A stretch of DNA of 9,877 nt from positions 1 through 9,877 of the forward strand of contig JAEERZ010000062.1 of NCBI GenBank assembly GCA_016286075.1, in the 5' to 3' direction. The translations under genes were made by a program, and so were the position numbers. Every line of letters starts with the position of its first letter. Within the stretch, counting starts at the first letter, position 1. The DNA comes from Selenomonadaceae bacterium (GTDB taxonomy: Bacteria; Bacillota; Negativicutes; Selenomonadales; Selenomonadaceae). A model generated the notes under the pieces. The model was not told the DNA's origin and did no database searches. It saw only the letters and a list, made by a program, of their open reading frames with translations. This document shows, one piece after another, positions 1 through 6,491 of this stretch.

Positions 1-84
1 TTCCTCAGCGGGAACCGTTTTGAATTTCCCGTTCTTCGTCACGATCGGCGTCCGAAGCGCGCCGAGCACATAGACGTTCTCCAT
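1..84 (-). CDS. Thiolase-like protein, N-terminal 28 residues only
   Basis: Only the first 28 codons lie in the window; the gene continues past the left edge. The start reads MENVYVLGALRTPIVTKNGK, which resembles the opening beta strand of acetyl-CoA acetyltransferase family thiolases, where an A-x-R-T-P motif is followed by a G-K-F/L stretch. The ATG shares its A with the bioY stop codon (TGATG on the minus strand), and a GGAGA ribosome site sits in the last bioY codons, so translation is probably coupled. From established knowledge, Bacillus subtilis pairs a BioY transporter with a thiolase-like gene (yhfS) in a BirA-regulated cluster, and the arrangement here agrees with that. The active-site Cys and His lie outside the window, so activity cannot be judged. 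Any condensing enzyme of the thiolase superfamily remains possible. Confidence 0.6.
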   Translation of the reverse strand, partial: MENVYVLGALRTPIVTKNGKFKTVPAEE

Positions 85-626
85 CAGACGGTCTCCAGCA
101 TATTGTTGACGCGCACGCCGAGAGCCGCCGCTGCGAGGCATTTGAGGATGTCGCCGGGAATGAACGGCACGACGGCCATCATCACCGCCTGCCACAGCGT
201 GATATCCAGCACGAGCATCATCGACGCCATACCGCCCAGATATGTCAGCGGCATGCCGACCACGATATCCACCAGCGCGTAGCGGCGGAAACTCGGCGTC
301 GCGCCTTTCAGCGCGCTGACGAGGGGATAGACGAGCAGCCACACGATCCAGAATCCTCCGGTCGGTCCGAGGATCCGCCCGAGTCCCGACGTGCCTCCAG
401 TAAATACCGGCAGGCCGCAAATCCCGAGCAAAAGATAGACCGACACCGCGACAAAGGTCTCCTTCGGCGTCAATACGAACGCTGCCAGCCCCAGCGCCAT
501 TGTCAAGGCAGTCACCAACCCCGGCGTAAACGGCAGCGGAAACGAGAACCAGGCCGTCACGCAGCAGAACGCCACGCAAAGCGCAATCTTCGTAACGGCC
601 CGCGCCGAAAAATGTTGTTCGTTCAT
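84..626 (-). CDS. bioY: Biotin transporter BioY (ECF S component)
   Basis: A 180-residue integral membrane protein that binds biotin and takes it up, alone or with a shared ECF energising module (EcfA/EcfA'/EcfT). The sequence is almost entirely hydrophobic segments. The family signature is at residues 70-91 (C-G-L-P-V-F-T-G-G-T-S-G-L-G then G-P-T-G-G-F), and the C-terminal F-I-P-G-D-I-L-K motif, with P157-G-D159 and K162, is present. Length is normal for the family. The start at 626 is chosen because AAGGAG lies about 8 bases upstream; an in-frame ATG at 698 would add 24 residues without a ribosome site and would overlap the promoter. It is the first gene of a unit with the thiolase-like gene, which begins in its stop codon. 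No ECF ATPase genes are nearby, so it would have to share a module encoded elsewhere or act alone. Confidence 0.93.
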   Translation of the reverse strand: MNEQHFSARAVTKIALCVAFCCVTAWFSFPLPFTPGLVTALTMALGLAAFVLTPKETFVAVSVYLLLGICGLPVFTGGTSGLGRILGPTGGFWIVWLLVYPLVSALKGATPSFRRYALVDIVVGMPLTYLGGMASMMLVLDITLWQAVMMAVVPFIPGDILKCLAAAALGVRVNNMLETV

Positions 627-663
627 ATTCAAAACTCCTTCGCTTTTTCCTTGATGCTTTCCT

Positions 664-692
664 ATTATAACGATATGCGTTTTACTGGTCAA
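664..692 (-). promoter_or_regulatory. Sigma-A promoter of bioY
   Basis: On the minus strand a TTGACC -35 (692-687) is separated by exactly 17 bases from a perfect TATAAT -10 (669-664). It lies about 40 bases upstream of the bioY ATG. This is the strongest promoter match in the window, as would suit a gene governed by a repressor. Confidence 0.8.
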
Positions 693-717
693 CCACAAAA
701 TTAAAATAAGTAAACGA
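686..717. promoter_or_regulatory. Candidate BirA operator
   Basis: On the plus strand TGGTCAACC (686-694) and AGTAAACGA (709-717) are separated by 14 bases. Against the known BirA half-sites TTGTTAACC and GGTTAACAA these match at 7 of 9 and 6 of 9 positions. The 14-base spacing fits what I recall of non-enterobacterial BirA boxes, and I could not check it. The left half covers the bioY -35, so bound BirA-biotinyl-AMP would block RNA polymerase. That is inference: the right half is weak and no birA gene is in the window. Confidence 0.45.
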
Positions 718-730
718 AAAGCATTTTTCC

Positions 731-759
731 TTTTTCAAGCTCCCGCATCGTGATAAAAT
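731..759 (+). promoter_or_regulatory. Possible extended -10 promoter of the ligase unit
   Basis: TAAAAT at 754-759 is preceded by TG one base upstream (751-752), which forms an extended -10. The -35 region 17 bases upstream (731-736, TTTTTC) is poor, which an extended -10 can compensate. It lies about 42 bases before the start at 802 and fires away from the bioY promoter. Confidence 0.45.
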
Positions 760-801
760 AATAAAGAAAGCCAAGAAAGAATGTTTTCAGGAGGGTATGT
801 C

Positions 802-1077
802 ATGGAAAAGAAGATCACACCGGAAACTATCGCGGCGAAGCGCGCCGAATGTCTTTCCCTGTTGACCGTCTGGGCAGAGGAGACGGAGATCAAGCTTCGG
901 CGGAAGGGCGTCGCGTTTACGCCGAAGGAGCGGGAAGCTATGGACGCGGCAAAGGCGAAGCTTGCCATGCGCATCCAAAAGCAGCCGGACGAATTCTGGG
1001 CGGAGGAAATGACCGCGAAGGAGCGGCTCGGAAAGCTCAGCGAAGGTCTGCTGCAAAACATTGGAGGAGCATTTTGA
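802..1077 (+). CDS. Unknown 91-residue charged protein coupled to DNA ligase
   Basis: A small soluble protein I do not recognise. It is rich in Lys, Glu, Ala and Arg, has no signal peptide or membrane segment, has one Cys (residue 14) and looks mostly helical. It could be read as three amphipathic helices (about 8-36, 41-60 and 64-85). The start at 802 is set by AGGAGGG at 789-795 with a 6-base gap; an in-frame ATG at 781 lies before that site and is unlikely. Its TGA overlaps the ATG of the ligase gene (ATTTTGATGA), and the ligase ribosome site GGAGGAG lies inside its last codons, so the two proteins are probably made together. That suggests, but does not show, a shared role such as an accessory subunit of the ligase. 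Confidence 0.8.
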   Translation: MEKKITPETIAAKRAECLSLLTVWAEETEIKLRRKGVAFTPKEREAMDAAKAKLAMRIQKQPDEFWAEEMTAKERLGKLSEGLLQNIGGAF

Positions 1078-3041
1078 TGACTCGGGAAGAGCATCTCGCC
1101 GCGATCAAGGCGGCGGACGCCGCCTATTACAACAACGACGCGCCCGTGATGACGGACAGCGAATACGACAGCCTGCGCGCCGACTATATCGCGAAATACG
1201 GCGCCGCCGATCTCGATTATGTGCCGGGAGAGGCGGCGGCGGCGTTCTCGAAATTCCGTCACACCGTGCCGGTCATCAGCCTCGCGAAGGTGAAGTTCGA
1301 CGAGGAGCGCGGCAAGCTGGAAAGCGAGCTTCGCCGTCTGTGGCCCGTGCTGCACGAGCCGAAGATGGACGGCCTGACCGTCGTGGCCTATCCGCGCGCC
1401 GACGGCTCCTGCACTTTCGTCACCCGCGGCGACGGAAAGACCGGCGAGGTGCTCCCCGCATTCATCCGCGTCTATGAGAAGAGCGGCGTGAACCGCACGG
1501 GCGAGGCGGTGCGCGGCGAGGTGTTCATGGACGTGGAGACCTTTTCCGCCATCAACGCCGAGCGTGAGGCGGCGGGGGAGGAGCTTTTCCGCAATCCGCG
1601 CAACGCGGCGGCGGGGATTCTCCGCAACAAGGAGCGCAGCGTTTATCTCGACCGGCTCCGCTACATGGTTTACGATTTGCCCGCCATCGACATCGCCGAA
1701 CCGGACAAGCTCGCGCTGCTTCGGGAAAAGACGGATTTCGAGGTGGCGTCCGTAGGCGGCGAGGACAGCGTCGAAAAAGAGATCGACGCCATCGGGAAGT
1801 TTTATGAGGAGCATCTGCACGGCGGCGTTCCCATTGACGGCGTGGTGGTCAAAAACGCGGAGGCGGGAAGCCTCGCGCGCTTCGGCGGTACGAACCATCA
1901 TAATTCCAACGCCGTCGCGGTGAAGTTCCGTCCCGATCAGGCGAAGACCGCGCTGCGGGAAATCGTCTGGCAGGTGGGGCGGGACAGCCTGACGCCCGTC
2001 GCCGTTTTCGACGAGGTGGAGCTGGACGGCACCACGGTCTCGAAAGCGAGCCTGCACAACTGGGCCAACGTCCGCCGTCTCGCGCTGCATCCGGGGGACG
2101 CCGTGCTGGTGGAAAAGGCGAACGAGATCATCCCGCAGGTGATCCAGAATTTCGGGCAGGAGACGCCGCCCGCGCCCTTCGCCCGGCCGACGGTTTGTCC
2201 CGCCTGCGGCGCGGTATTGGCGAGCCGTCGTCTGGAAACGGCGATTCCCGATATTCCCGAGGACGAGCAGATCGAGCTCTTTTGCCCGAATGACGCCTGC
2301 GCCGAAAAGCTCGCGCAGGCCGTCGCCTATCTCGGCAGCCGCAGGCTTCTCGCCATCGACGGCCTTTCCGTGATGACCGCGCGGAAGCTGACGGGCGCCG
2401 CGGGCGAGACGAGCGCGCGCATTGCCGCGCCCTGGGATATCTTCCGGCTGACCGTCGAGGATTTCAAAGCGCTTCCGGGCTTCGCGGAAAAATCCGCCGC
2501 CGCGCTTTACGACGGCGTGCAGCGTGCGCGGCAGTCCTGCGACCTCGCGCATTTCGTCGCCGCATGCTGCGTGCCGGGGGTAGGGCTGACCGTCGGCGGC
2601 GCGCTGATGCGCCGTTACCATACCGCCGACGCGCTTTTCGCCGCGCTCTGCGACGAGTCGCGAAAGGACGAGCTGACCGCCATCGACGGCATCGGCGAGA
2701 CGCTGGCGGCGATTTTGCAGGGCAAGACGTTCACGGACGCTTTCCGCGCGCTGCGGGAGCATATTGCGCCGACGGTCTACGAGCCGCCCGCCGAAGTCCC
2801 GAATGCGCCGCAGGGCAAATCGCTGACCTTCGTCATCACGGGCAAGCTCAGCCGTCCCCGGGACGAGATCAAGGCGGAGCTCGAAGCGAAGGGCCACAAG
2901 GTCACGGGCAGCGTCTCGAAAAATACCGACTATCTGCTTTGCGAGTCGAAGGACTCCCAGAGCACGAAGGCAAAAAAAGCCCGCGAACTCGGCACCCAGG
3001 TCATCGGGGAAGCCGAACTCGCGGCGGTATTGGGCGAGTGA
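1077..3041 (+). CDS. ligA: NAD-dependent DNA ligase, LigA family, divergent
   Basis: A 654-residue protein that should seal nicks in DNA using NAD+ as adenylate donor. Domains in order: Ia NMN-binding region (1-45, Y-Y-N-N-D-A-P...D-S-E-Y-D); nucleotidyltransferase (about 60-285) with adenylation motif E94-P-K96-M-D-G99, TRGDG 116-120, RGEVF 146-150, NPRNAAAG 173-180, D-G-V-V-V-K 254-259 and A-V-K-F 281-284; OB fold with QVGR 299-302; four-Cys zinc site C374, C377, C403, C408; helix-hairpin-helix region (about 425-560); BRCT (580-654). Length is close to the usual 670. Oddities: the S-P-T-Q-R-V-G motif between Ia and the transferase is replaced by DYVPGEA, and the usual M-L-S-L-x-N reads VISLAK. 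All catalytic motifs remain, so it is probably active. It may be the housekeeping ligase of this lineage or a second copy; the window cannot tell. Start: GGAGGAG precedes the ATG that overlaps the upstream stop. Confidence 0.93.
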   Translation: MTREEHLAAIKAADAAYYNNDAPVMTDSEYDSLRADYIAKYGAADLDYVPGEAAAAFSKFRHTVPVISLAKVKFDEERGKLESELRRLWPVLHEPKMDGLTVVAYPRADGSCTFVTRGDGKTGEVLPAFIRVYEKSGVNRTGEAVRGEVFMDVETFSAINAEREAAGEELFRNPRNAAAGILRNKERSVYLDRLRYMVYDLPAIDIAEPDKLALLREKTDFEVASVGGEDSVEKEIDAIGKFYEEHLHGGVPIDGVVVKNAEAGSLARFGGTNHHNSNAVAVKFRPDQAKTALREIVWQVGRDSLTPVAVFDEVELDGTTVSKASLHNWANVRRLALHPGDAVLVEKANEIIPQVIQNFGQETPPAPFARPTVCPACGAVLASRRLETAIPDIPEDEQIELFCPNDACAEKLAQAVAYLGSRRLLAIDGLSVMTARKLTGAAGETSARIAAPWDIFRLTVEDFKALPGFAEKSAAALYDGVQRARQSCDLAHFVAACCVPGVGLTVGGALMRRYHTADALFAALCDESRKDELTAIDGIGETLAAILQGKTFTDAFRALREHIAPTVYEPPAEVPNAPQGKSLTFVITGKLSRPRDEIKAELEAKGHKVTGSVSKNTDYLLCESKDSQSTKAKKARELGTQVIGEAELAAVLGE

Positions 3042-3062
3042 ATGAAAATTGATACGGTGTGG

Positions 3063-3100
3063 AAAACGGCATGGCCTTGCAAACCATGCCGTTTTATTTT
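3063..3100 (+). terminator. Intrinsic terminator of the ligase unit
   Basis: A perfect 12-bp stem (AAAACGGCATGG at 3063-3074 with CCATGCCGTTTT at 3084-3095), a 9-base loop and a following ATTTT. It starts about 20 bases after the ligase stop and shields the downstream ATPase gene from readthrough. Confidence 0.85.
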
Positions 3101-3109
3101 CGGTATATC

Positions 3110-3178
3110 ATTACCCCAAAAACACAAAACGAATTACCTCAAAAACATAAAACAAATTACCTCAAAAACACAAAATAA
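3110..3178. repeat. Three 23-bp tandem direct repeats upstream of the ATPase gene
   Basis: ATTACC recurs at 3110, 3133 and 3156, giving three head-to-tail units of exactly 23 bases (3110-3132, 3133-3155, 3156-3178). Each unit reads ATTACCYCAAAAACAYAAAA followed by a variable three-base tail; they differ from each other at about 3 to 5 positions. The array is A-rich, unlike the surrounding genes. It ends three bases before the -35 of the promoter at 3182-3210, so it is well placed as an upstream activator or repressor site. Nothing in it looks coding. Confidence 0.9.
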
Positions 3179-3181
3179 TTA

Positions 3182-3210
3182 TTGCCCTTCCATAAAGAAT
3201 CGCTTATAAT
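3182..3210 (+). promoter_or_regulatory. Sigma-A promoter of the DUF4143 ATPase gene
   Basis: TTGCCC (3182-3187), 17 bases, then a perfect TATAAT (3205-3210). Transcription would begin near 3217, about 28 bases before the ATG at 3245. The 23-bp repeats abut it on the upstream side. Confidence 0.7.
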
Positions 3211-3244
3211 GACGGTAGAAACGATGTTTGCGGAGGAGCCTGTC

Positions 3245-4534
3245 ATGGAGTATTTGCCGAGAGTAGTTGACAAGGAGCTTGCATTGCGTTTGGAAGCGTT
3301 TGGCGCTACGTTGATCGTAGGGCCGAAATGGTGCGGGAAGACCACCACCGGGGAACAACAGGCGAAAAGCATTTTGCGAATGCAGGATCCCGACCGGAGG
3401 GAAGCGTATTTGGCGACAGCCAGCGCGAAGCCTTCCTTACTTTTGCGTGGGGAAAATCCGCGCCTCATTGACGAGTGGCAAGTCGCCCCGGTGTTGTGGG
3501 ACGCCGTGCGTACTGTTGTGGATCAGCGGCAGGAAGAAGGCCTGTTTATCCTGACAGGGTCTACTTCGGTGGACAACGATAAGATTATGCATTCCGGCAC
3601 CGGACGGATTTCCCGCATGAAAATGTACCCGATGAGTCTGTTCGAGTCGCGAGAATCCAGCGGCGAAATTTCTTTGAAGGCGTTGTTTGACGAGCCGGAT
3701 TTAGATATTGACGGGATTCTTTCAGATGTACCGATGGAAGGTCTGATCTTTGCCGCCTGCCGTGGAGGCTGGCCCGCCGCGCTTCGTAGAAAGAGCGAGG
3801 CTGCCAAGCTAATGATTGCAAAAGATTACCTAAATAATATTTGTGAATCCGATATTTCGACGGTGGACGGCGTGCAGCGAAATCCTACATGGACGAATAT
3901 GATCTTGCGTTCTTATGCGCGAAATCTTTCCACACTGGCGAAGAAGACCAATATATTCAAGGATGTTTCCGCAAACGAGGACAGCATGACCGCCGCCACG
4001 ATGGACAGTTATCTCAACGCACTGGAAAAGCTCTTTGTGATTGAAGATGTTGACGCCTGGTGCCCGGCAATCCGTTCCGCGACGACGATTCGCTCCGGCA
4101 AGAAACGGGAGTTCACCGATCCCTCCATTGCAGTGGCGGCGTTGGGGCTCACGCCGAGGGCTTTGGAAACCGACTTAAAAACCTTCGGATTTATTTTTGA
4201 GTGTCTGTGTATTCGAGATTTGAAAGTTTATTCGCAAGCGTTGGGCGGAAAACTTTCCTATTACCATGACCGCTATGATTTGGAAGCCGACGCCGTTCTT
4301 CATCTATCTGACGGACGTTTCGCGCTGATCGAATTCAAACTGGGAAGCCGGGAAATCGAAGAGGGAGCGGCTCATCTTTTGCAGATTAGACAACTTATCC
4401 GAAAATACAACGAAAAAGAAAAGCAAGTTCCTCTTCGTGAGCCGGATTTACTTCTTGTCATTACCGGTGGTGAAATGGCCTATACTCGCGAAGACGGGGT
4501 GAAGGTCGTGCCAATAGGGACGTTGAGAAACTGA
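3245..4534 (+). CDS. AAA-family ATPase with DUF4143 C-terminal domain
   Basis: A 429-residue protein of the AAA_14 plus DUF4143 architecture, common in anaerobic gut bacteria and of unknown function. The ATPase part shows Walker A GPKWCGKTT (26-34), Walker B R-L-I-D76-E77-W, an L-T-G-S-T-S strand (103-108) and the S-G-T-G-R-I segment (117-122) typical of the family. The C-terminal part has F-T-D-P-S-I-A (290-296), then E319, D349 in Y-D-L-E-A-D-A, and E363-F-K365, a spacing that resembles a PD-(D/E)xK nuclease core. That resemblance is inference and needs structural modelling. The start at 3245 follows GGAGGAG by 6 bases; an in-frame ATG at 3209 lies on the promoter -10. Codon use is visibly less GC-rich than in the ligase or carboxypeptidase genes, which suggests transfer. 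It stands alone between two terminators, with its own promoter and repeat array. Confidence 0.88.
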   Translation: MEYLPRVVDKELALRLEAFGATLIVGPKWCGKTTTGEQQAKSILRMQDPDRREAYLATASAKPSLLLRGENPRLIDEWQVAPVLWDAVRTVVDQRQEEGLFILTGSTSVDNDKIMHSGTGRISRMKMYPMSLFESRESSGEISLKALFDEPDLDIDGILSDVPMEGLIFAACRGGWPAALRRKSEAAKLMIAKDYLNNICESDISTVDGVQRNPTWTNMILRSYARNLSTLAKKTNIFKDVSANEDSMTAATMDSYLNALEKLFVIEDVDAWCPAIRSATTIRSGKKREFTDPSIAVAALGLTPRALETDLKTFGFIFECLCIRDLKVYSQALGGKLSYYHDRYDLEADAVLHLSDGRFALIEFKLGSREIEEGAAHLLQIRQLIRKYNEKEKQVPLREPDLLLVITGGEMAYTREDGVKVVPIGTLRN

Positions 4535-4580
4535 TGATTACCGCCTTGAAGTTCTTAAAAAACGGGAATATAATGTTATA

Positions 4581-4618
4581 AAAATGGCGTGCGGGAAATT
4601 GTTCTCGCACGCCATTTT
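4581..4618. terminator. Bidirectional terminator between convergent genes
   Basis: A perfect 13-bp stem (AAAATGGCGTGCG at 4581-4593 with CGCACGCCATTTT at 4606-4618), extendable by four more pairs to a 4-base loop. T runs follow on both strands, so it can end the ATPase gene (plus) and the carboxypeptidase gene (minus, stop at 4629). Confidence 0.88.
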
Positions 4619-4628
4619 GCTTTGTATG

Positions 4629-5813
4629 TTATCCGTTCGATGGGGTCGTCATGCGGTCGTAGATGGAAAGCACGGCGGCCACGGGACTGAAGCCTTTCTG
4701 TATGGTCGAATCGGCGATCATGTCGATGCGTCCCACTTCCTTGCCGTCGTAAAGGATCACCAAGTCGCCGACTTTGTCGCCGCCCTTGATGGAGGAGCGG
4801 ATGAAGCGCGGCATATCGAAGTCGATCTTGAACTTCTTTTTGTCGTCGCCGTTGAAGAGCAGATACTTGACGTCCTCTCTCGGATGGGCGGTGACTTTGT
4901 AAGTGCTGTCGCCGTGAACCCAGACGCTGCGCTCGATTTTTTCCTTGACCGGGCCTTTCACCAGACGAACGAGGGGGAACCCGTAGTCCAAGAGCTTCGC
5001 CGTATCTTTGAAGCGGTCGTCGACGTTCGGGGCGTTCATCACGATGCAGATCAGCGTGACGCCGTTTCGCGTTGCCGCTCCGGCGAGGCAGCCGCCCGCC
5101 GCCCGGGTCCAGCCCGTCTTGATGCCGGTCATGCCCGGATAGGAGTACAGAAGCTCGTTGGTGTTCTCCATCTTCCGCTGCTGCCGTCCCTCGTCGGGGC
5201 TGTTCCAGACCAGCGTGTGCTCGCGGGCGTCCACGATGCGGCGGAATTCCTTGTTCGTCAATCCGTAGCGGGCGATTTTCATCATATCCCGCGCCGTCGA
5301 CACATGGCGTATATCCGGCAGGCCGTTGGGGTTAGCGAACTGCGTCTTCGTCGCGCCGATCATCCACGCCTTTTGCGTCATGTTCGCCGCGAATTCCATC
5401 ACGTCGTGGGAAGGCGTCATGGCTTCGGCCACGGCCACCGCCGCGCCGTTGTCCGACTCCATCATCAGCGTCATCAGAAGCTCCCGCATGGTCAGCACGT
5501 CGCCCTGGAGGAAATCCGTGCCTTCGGTGGCGGCGGCTTCCGGTCCGACGGTTACGGGCGCCGACAAATCCTTGCACTGCTCCAGCGCCAAAAGGCAGGT
5601 CACCATTTTCGTCATGCTGGCCGGGTACATGAGCCGGTCGGCGTTTTTCTCGTAAATCACGCGTCCGGTGGAAGCCTCCACCAGGATCGCCGCCTCCGCC
5701 GAGATCTGCGGCGGAGCAGGCAGCGCAGCAAAAGCCGTACCCGCTGCGAAAATCGCAGCCAATACGGCAAGCGCGGCCACGCGGAAAAATCTATTCAAAA
5801 CATATCTGTGCAA
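4629..5813 (-). CDS. dacF: D-alanyl-D-alanine carboxypeptidase, DacF/PBP5 type
   Basis: A 394-residue serine penicillin-binding protein that trims the terminal D-Ala from peptidoglycan stem peptides outside the cytoplasmic membrane. A signal peptide with a basic start and hydrophobic core spans 1-29 with likely cleavage at AFA/A. The three catalytic motifs are complete: S66-M-T-K69 (nucleophile Ser), S120-D-N122 and K232-T-G234. A PBP5-type C-terminal beta domain follows (about 285-375). The last residues (VAAVLSIYDRMTTPSNG) form only a short possible amphipathic anchor. The start is a TTG at 5813: GGAGG lies 10 bases upstream and no ATG opens the frame between it and the signal peptide. An ATG at 5882 in this frame would lie deep inside the thioesterase gene. 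The stop of that gene is 5 bases upstream, so the two are co-transcribed. The symbol rests on family resemblance; dacB or dacA would be equally fair. Confidence 0.93.
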   Translation of the reverse strand: MHRYVLNRFFRVAALAVLAAIFAAGTAFAALPAPPQISAEAAILVEASTGRVIYEKNADRLMYPASMTKMVTCLLALEQCKDLSAPVTVGPEAAATEGTDFLQGDVLTMRELLMTLMMESDNGAAVAVAEAMTPSHDVMEFAANMTQKAWMIGATKTQFANPNGLPDIRHVSTARDMMKIARYGLTNKEFRRIVDAREHTLVWNSPDEGRQQRKMENTNELLYSYPGMTGIKTGWTRAAGGCLAGAATRNGVTLICIVMNAPNVDDRFKDTAKLLDYGFPLVRLVKGPVKEKIERSVWVHGDSTYKVTAHPREDVKYLLFNGDDKKKFKIDFDMPRFIRSSIKGGDKVGDLVILYDGKEVGRIDMIADSTIQKGFSPVAAVLSIYDRMTTPSNG

Positions 5814-5818
5814 AATAC

Positions 5819-6253
5819 TCAATCCTCCGGGTTTATCGTGAAGTCCCGCACCACAAAAAAGGTCCCGTCCGATTTCAGGCAAAGTTCTCCGTCCTCGCCG
5901 TAGACGCGTCCTTCGCAGACCATCGTGTGCTTTCCTGCGTGGACGACCTCGCCGACGGCGCTGATCGGTCCTTCGCAGACCGGGCGGATAAAGGACATAT
6001 TCATGCCCAATGTCACCACGCCCTTGTCGCAGGTAAAGCAGGCGATTCCCATGGCCGTGTCCACCATGGTGGCGGCGATGCCGCCGTGGGCGATATGATG
6101 CACGTTCGTATGCTCGTGTTTCACGTCCATTTCGAGACGCACGCGCCCGCGTTCATAAGACGCAACCCGGACGCCCAATAATTCCAAAAACGGATTCGCC
6201 TCGTAAAACTCGTTGAAATGCTGCTTTACGTGCTCGCTGACTTCCTGTCCCAT
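5819..6253 (-). CDS. PaaI-type hotdog-fold thioesterase
   Basis: A 144-residue protein of the PaaI/acyl-CoA thioesterase family, expected to hydrolyse small or aromatic acyl-CoA esters in the cytoplasm as a multimer. The diagnostic motif is N50-x5-H56-G-G-I-A-A-T-M-V-D65, in which the H-G-G and the Asp on the hotdog helix are the usual catalytic and CoA-positioning residues. The strand G-M-N-M-S-F-I-R-P (83-91) is the typical second part of the fold. Length fits a single hotdog domain. The start at 6253 has AGGGG 4 bases upstream, a little close; a second AAGGGG lies further out. It is the first gene of a two-gene unit with the carboxypeptidase, whose ribosome site is inside its last codons. 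The true substrate cannot be read from the sequence, and no phenylacetate genes are near. Confidence 0.85.
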   Translation of the reverse strand: MGQEVSEHVKQHFNEFYEANPFLELLGVRVASYERGRVRLEMDVKHEHTNVHHIAHGGIAATMVDTAMGIACFTCDKGVVTLGMNMSFIRPVCEGPISAVGEVVHAGKHTMVCEGRVYGEDGELCLKSDGTFFVVRDFTINPED

Positions 6254-6310
6254 TTCGCCCCTGACCCCTTGAAGATGTGGTTTGTTCGGTTCTTTATGAC
6301 TACATGTTGT

Positions 6311-6339
6311 ATTATATCATGGAAAAAATCCCTCATCAA
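6311..6339 (-). promoter_or_regulatory. Sigma-A promoter of the thioesterase-carboxypeptidase unit
   Basis: On the minus strand TTGATG (6339-6334), 17 bases, then a perfect TATAAT (6316-6311). The leader to the ATG at 6253 is about 50 bases. The remaining bases up to 6440 contain no gene I can support. Confidence 0.75.
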
Positions 6340-6442
6340 ATAAACGCCGTTTATCGTTCGGGAGGAGAGCGCGCCGTTCCGCAAGTTGTGTCTGAAAAAA
6401 GTTTTTTTGAGAAATTTACAAACGAGTATATGGTTTTTGGGC

Positions 6443-6471
6443 AAAAAAAGACGCCCCGAAAAGCGGGACGT
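6443..6471 (-). terminator. Intrinsic terminator of the small secreted protein gene
   Basis: Read on the minus strand: ACGTCCCG (6471-6464), a 5-base loop and CGGGGCGT (6458-6451), an 8-bp stem with one G-U pair, followed by a run of seven T. It starts about 20 bases after the stop at 6492. Confidence 0.82.
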
Positions 6472-6491
6472 GCGATGCGGTGAATCGGGGG

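Noticed and set aside
735..2897. A 720-codon open frame on the minus strand opposite the ligase gene
   Set aside because: It is rich in Arg, Gly and Ala with no recognisable domain and no ribosome site, and it lies antisense to a clearly conserved ligase. It is an artefact of GC-rich third positions.
3110..3178. The 23-bp repeats as a CRISPR array
   Set aside because: The units are contiguous with no unique spacers, and no cas genes are present.
4584..5903. A 439-codon plus-strand frame opposite the carboxypeptidase gene
   Set aside because: Arg/His-rich shadow composition; the opposite strand encodes all three penicillin-binding motifs, and the frame would start inside a terminator stem.
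6277..6483. A 68-codon plus-strand frame between the thioesterase and the small secreted protein gene
   Set aside because: It runs through the minus-strand promoter and terminator of the neighbours, has no ribosome site at its start and shows no conserved pattern.
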